A stretch of DNA of 47,339 nt from Brachyspira sp. (GTDB lineage Bacteria > Spirochaetota > Brachyspiria > Brachyspirales > Brachyspiraceae): NCBI RefSeq assembly GCF_029258575.1, contig NZ_JARHYI010000004.1, forward strand, positions 1-47,339. Direction: 5' to 3'. A model generated the notes under the pieces. That model searched no databases. It was not told where the DNA came from and saw nothing but the letters and a program-made list of their open reading frames with translations. Of the stretch, positions 44,616 to 47,339 are shown in pieces. The translations under genes were made by a program, and so were the position numbers. The number at the start of each line of letters is the position of its first letter. The first letter of the stretch is position 1.

Positions 44616-45122
44616 TTAATCTTCAAATATCGGTTTTTTAATTATTTGAATAGTTTTATCTTCCTTATTCGATTTTCCAAAGTATGCATGAACAAAAGGT
44701 ATAGAAACTATATTATCATTTTCGTTTAATTTAATTTCAAATACATAATTTGAAGGAAGACTATATACATTAACTATTTTACCATATAAATTATCATCAG
44801 TATCTACGATTTTGTATCCGATTAATTCAGCCTCATAAAAAGTATCCTCATCAAGTTCAGGTAAAACAGAAGAATCTATATATATATCAAGACCTATTAA
44901 ACCTTTGGCTTTTTCTATAGTATCAATATTTTTCAAAGCTAAAACAAAAGCTTTATTTTTTTTCTTAACATTTAGAACAACAAATGTTTCATCATTTATA
45001 ATGACAGATATATTTTTACTTAGGATATGAAGAGAGTCAAAATAACTTTTATCAGAAAAAGCTATTTCAACCTCTCCTTTTAAACCATGTATACCTGTGA
45101 TTTTGCCATAAAAAATAATCAA
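44616..45122 (-). CDS. rimM: Ribosome maturation factor RimM
   Basis: RimM helps assemble the head of the 30S subunit, binding S19. The N-terminal GKITGIHGLKGEVEIAFS and the PRC-barrel half (YKIVDTDDNLYGKIVNV, IVSIPFVHAYFGK) are present; the 168 residues fit the family. The start is a TTG at 45122 overlapping the khpA stop (TTGA). trmD and rplS, which normally follow rimM, are absent. Confidence 0.93.
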   Translation of the reverse strand: MIIFYGKITGIHGLKGEVEIAFSDKSYFDSLHILSKNISVIINDETFVVLNVKKKNKAFVLALKNIDTIEKAKGLIGLDIYIDSSVLPELDEDTFYEAELIGYKIVDTDDNLYGKIVNVYSLPSNYVFEIKLNENDNIVSIPFVHAYFGKSNKEDKTIQIIKKPIFED

Positions 45123-45361
45123 TTGTCAATAATCTCAAGCATTACACGTTTGCCGCTTTTCATGGAAGCTGCAAAAAGAATGGTACGTAATGCATGAGCA
45201 ATACGACCTCTTTTACCTATAATTTTACCTATGTCGCTTTGGTTTACTTTCAATTCCAGAATCGTACTCTTCTCACCCTCAATAACCTTTACACTAACAC
45301 CCTCAGGCTCATCAACCAACTTTTTAGCCAAATACTCAATAAGCTCTTTTTCTTCCGTCAT
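45119..45361 (-). CDS. khpA: KH-domain RNA-binding protein KhpA (YlqC-like)
   Basis: This is a single KH domain of 80 residues, with the G-x-x-G loop in GKIIGKRGRIAHALRTIL. It usually pairs with KhpB and binds RNA, and it sits between rpsP and rimM in many bacteria, as here. Its stop overlaps the rimM start by 4 bases. AAGGAG precedes the start. Confidence 0.93.
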   Translation of the reverse strand: MTEEKELIEYLAKKLVDEPEGVSVKVIEGEKSTILELKVNQSDIGKIIGKRGRIAHALRTILFAASMKSGKRVMLEIIDN

Positions 45362-45392
45362 AGCACACTCCTTTATATATTATAAGACGTAA

Positions 45393-45752
45393 TTAAGCTT
45401 CGCTTTTCTCCTCAGCAGATTCAGGCTTAGCTTCTTTACGATGTTTGCGTCTTTTTCCAGGATTTTTTACTGGTTTTCTCTTCTTTCTTTCAAGAGGAGC
45501 ACCTTTATCTCTATCCATTAAACCTTCTTTTACAAGAATACTTTTCACTACATAAGTCGGTTGTGCACCATTAGAAAGCCATTTTTTCAAGCCATCTATG
45601 TTCAACTTATATAATACATCTTTAGCTTTAGGATTAAACCAACCTAGTTCTTCAATAAAACGACCATCGCGTGGGAAACGAGCATCTGCTGCTACAATAC
45701 GATAATGAGGCTCATGTTTGCGACCTATACGTTTTAATCTTAATTTTACCAC
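45393..45752 (-). CDS. rpsP: 30S ribosomal protein S16
   Basis: The N-terminal VKLRLKRIGRKHEPHYRIVAADAR and YKLNIDGLKKWLSNGAQPT are classical S16. The C-terminal extension is basic, then acidic (KKRKPVKNPGKRRKHRKEA, EEKSEA), making it longer (119) than the usual 80-90 residues. It follows ffh by 22 bases. Confidence 0.96.
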   Translation of the reverse strand: MVKLRLKRIGRKHEPHYRIVAADARFPRDGRFIEELGWFNPKAKDVLYKLNIDGLKKWLSNGAQPTYVVKSILVKEGLMDRDKGAPLERKKRKPVKNPGKRRKHRKEAKPESAEEKSEA

Positions 45753-45774
45753 CTTTCTTTTCCTCCAAGTTTAT

Positions 45775-47130
45775 TTACATTAATTTGTTTAAATCATCTA
45801 TAGACATACCCATACCCTCTAGGGACTTTGCGAGCTTATCCATCTTTTTAGTACTACCCATCATGTTCTTCATCATAGTAAATTGCTTTATTAATTGATT
45901 TACATCATAAACACTTTGACCGCTTCCTTTAGATATTCTCATTTTTCTTGAATTATTTAAAGGAAATAGGGCTAGTCTTTCTTTTTTAGTCATTGATTGT
46001 ATAATAGCCTTATACTTTTTAAACTTCTCTTCTTCACGGTTTATAAGTTCAGTATCAACATTAGCCATACCTGGAATCATAGAAGTCATTTTACTAAGTC
46101 CACCCATCTTTGAAGTAGCCTCTATTTGTTTGAGAAAATCATTATAATCAAAATTATTCTCTATAACTTTCTGAAGCATTTCCTGAGCTTCTTTCTCACT
46201 TATAGCGGCACGGGCTTTTTCTACCAATTTTACTATATCACCCATACCAAGTATTTGACCTGCTACTCTTTTAGCATCAAAAACATCAATATCATCTAAA
46301 TGCTCACCTGTACCTATAAATCTTACAGATGATCCTGTAGCATATCTTAATGATAAGGCTGCACCACCTCTTACTCCTGAATCAAATTTAGTAAGTATAA
46401 CACCATTTATACCAATATTGCTTTGAAAACTTTTAGCAACATCATATACACTTTGACCTGCTGTGGAATCAACTACCAATAACTTTTCTGTAACATTAGC
46501 AGAATTAACAACGCGTCTTAACTCAAGCATCATTTCTTCATCTATTTCCAAACGACCTGCTGTATCTACTAATATCATGTTATATTGCTCTTTTTTTGCT
46601 ATGGCAAGAGCTTTTTTAAGTATTTTATAGGCTTTTTTTTCTTTGGTATCTATATGATAAGGAACGCCTACCTCTTTAGCCAAAACGGCTAACTGTTCCA
46701 TAGCTGCTGGTCTATGAACATCAAGACCTACAAGCATAACGCGTCTTTTATCTTTATAATATTTAGCTAATTTAGCTGAAGTTGTAGTTTTACCAGATCC
46801 CTGAAGTCCGAAAAGAAGTGTTATTGTGGTTTTCTCCACTGGCTCTAATTTCAATCCTGTTTCGCCATCACCTATCATATTAACTAAAGTATCATGAACA
46901 TCAGCTACAAATTGATTGGCTGGATCTACACCTTCTAATTTTTCCTTTCCTATGGCTCTATTAGTAGCTTCTTCTAAAAATTTATCAGCTGCTTCTAAAG
47001 ATACATCTGCTGACAATAAAGCTTCTTTTATTGTTATTAGACTATCGGATATATCTTTATCTGTTAGTACTTTTTTACCTTGTATTTTAGAGAATACATT
47101 AGATATAGACTTAGTTAAATTGCCAAACAC
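45775..47130 (-). CDS. ffh: Signal recognition particle protein Ffh (SRP54)
   Basis: This GTPase delivers ribosomes making membrane proteins to FtsY. The N and G domains contain LLFGLQGSGKTTTSAKLA (P-loop), LVDTAGR, DSTAGQSVYD, and TKFDSGVRGGAALS. The methionine-rich M domain ends the protein (MTSMIPGM, KKMDKLAKSLEGMGM). The length of 451 is typical. The start is a GTG at 47130 with AAGG upstream. Its order with rpsP, khpA and rimM is the standard ribosome/SRP cluster. SRP RNA is not seen here. Confidence 0.96.
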   Translation of the reverse strand: MFGNLTKSISNVFSKIQGKKVLTDKDISDSLITIKEALLSADVSLEAADKFLEEATNRAIGKEKLEGVDPANQFVADVHDTLVNMIGDGETGLKLEPVEKTTITLLFGLQGSGKTTTSAKLAKYYKDKRRVMLVGLDVHRPAAMEQLAVLAKEVGVPYHIDTKEKKAYKILKKALAIAKKEQYNMILVDTAGRLEIDEEMMLELRRVVNSANVTEKLLVVDSTAGQSVYDVAKSFQSNIGINGVILTKFDSGVRGGAALSLRYATGSSVRFIGTGEHLDDIDVFDAKRVAGQILGMGDIVKLVEKARAAISEKEAQEMLQKVIENNFDYNDFLKQIEATSKMGGLSKMTSMIPGMANVDTELINREEEKFKKYKAIIQSMTKKERLALFPLNNSRKMRISKGSGQSVYDVNQLIKQFTMMKNMMGSTKKMDKLAKSLEGMGMSIDDLNKLM

Positions 47131-47166
47131 TAAAATAACCTTATAAATATATTAATTCCAAACCAT

Positions 47167-47194
47167 ATTATACATAATATATCGAAAAAGTCAA
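47167..47194 (-). promoter_or_regulatory. Promoter of the ffh operon
   Basis: On the minus strand TTGACT (47194-47189) and TATAAT (47172-47167) are 16 bases apart, about 35 bases before the ffh GTG start. Confidence 0.7.
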
Positions 47195-47260
47195 TATCTA
47201 TATTAATTTTACATTGTTTAAGTTCCATAGATATTGCACACTTTTAGTTTAAAAAAAATG

Positions 47261-47309
47261 AGATATTCCTTATAATTTAAATTGCTAAAAAAAACAAAAA
47301 GGAATATCT
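47261..47309 (+). promoter_or_regulatory. Inverted repeat containing the ribosome-binding site of the last gene
   Basis: AGATATTCCTT (47261-47271) is the exact complement of AAGGAATATCT (47299-47309), 27 bases apart. The second arm contains the AAGGA ribosome-binding site and ends on the base before the ATG at 47310. It could fold on the transcript and block translation, or be a DNA-binding site. Confidence 0.5.
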
Positions 47310-47339
47310 ATGAAACAGTATAATACACAACAGAAAAAA
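47310..47339 (+). CDS. Start of an unidentified gene, cut by the window edge
   Basis: An ATG at 47310 preceded by AAGGAA opens ten codons (MKQYNTQQKK) to the end of the window. That is too little to name a family. Some Fur-family regulators start similarly, but this is only a guess. Confidence 0.5.
   Translation, partial: MKQYNTQQKK

Noticed and set aside
47131-47309. SRP RNA next to ffh
   Set aside because: No GGAA-tetraloop hairpin with the conserved SRP core can be recognised in this stretch.

Overview
The window is AT-rich throughout (by eye about three quarters A+T, except the rRNA gene) and carries a spirochaete-type gene set. The 16S rRNA gene, which stands alone without 23S or 5S, the very AT-rich intergenic DNA, the number of lipoproteins with short N-terminal lipoboxes and the RseP/Ffh/XerD sequence style point to the genus Brachyspira, anaerobic intestinal spirochaetes. 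The species is not called.

Layout. 1-3259 (minus): a surface-polysaccharide locus with two paralogous family-4-type glycosyltransferases, one running off the left edge, and a 46-codon remnant of GDP-mannose 4,6-dehydratase between them. 3720-7451 (plus): a large membrane protein with a DUF2723 core and TPR tail. 7515-8078 (minus): a SAM methyltransferase whose Shine-Dalgarno lies in an 18-bp hairpin. 8333-11393 (minus): CHAT protease, lipoprotein amidase and RsmI-like methylase, tightly spaced. 11499-12067: a decayed lipoprotein gene. 12280-13644 (plus): rseP. 13711-19221 (minus): a GntR regulator followed by a complete mannose-family PTS (IIA, IIB, IIC, IID) and two SIS-domain proteins, laid out like the gfr (glucoselysine/fructoselysine) system, with a palindromic operator on the promoter. 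19417-24421 (plus): fused radical SAM/DUF2344 protein, YjbQ, S66 LD-carboxypeptidase and a HAD phosphatase, with small dispersed repeats in between. 24422-25231: a micro-ORF with a TGA second codon and a wrecked amidohydrolase gene. 25292-26942 (minus): unknown protein, PrmC and cupin. 27120-28633 (minus): 16S rRNA with promoter, processing stem and terminator. 29222-34406 (plus): a winged-helix protein, a striking histone-like/transmembrane/LysM protein, a YkgJ-type cysteine-cluster protein and an HD-domain protein. 34411-39012: exported proteins, an HMA protein and a Xer recombinase. 39217-41554 (plus): an aminotransferase-fold pseudoenzyme, apt and a solitary groES. 41797-43256: two unknown proteins. 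43259-47130 (minus): smpB, a DUF305 lipoprotein and the ffh-rpsP-khpA-rimM cluster. A new plus-strand gene starts at 47310.

The items most worth a second look are: the CHAT protease/amidase pair with overlapping reading frames (9017-11393); the protein at 29967-32501 that could link a lysine-rich cytoplasmic tail to peptidoglycan; the HisC-like protein at 39217-40212 whose PLP lysine is replaced by histidine; two genes whose ribosome-binding sites lie inside hairpins (8083-8123 and 47261-47309); and a family of ~100-bp repeats bounded by G-rich boxes (21877-22099 and 40213-40315). No CRISPR array, tRNA, insertion sequence or prophage was recognised.
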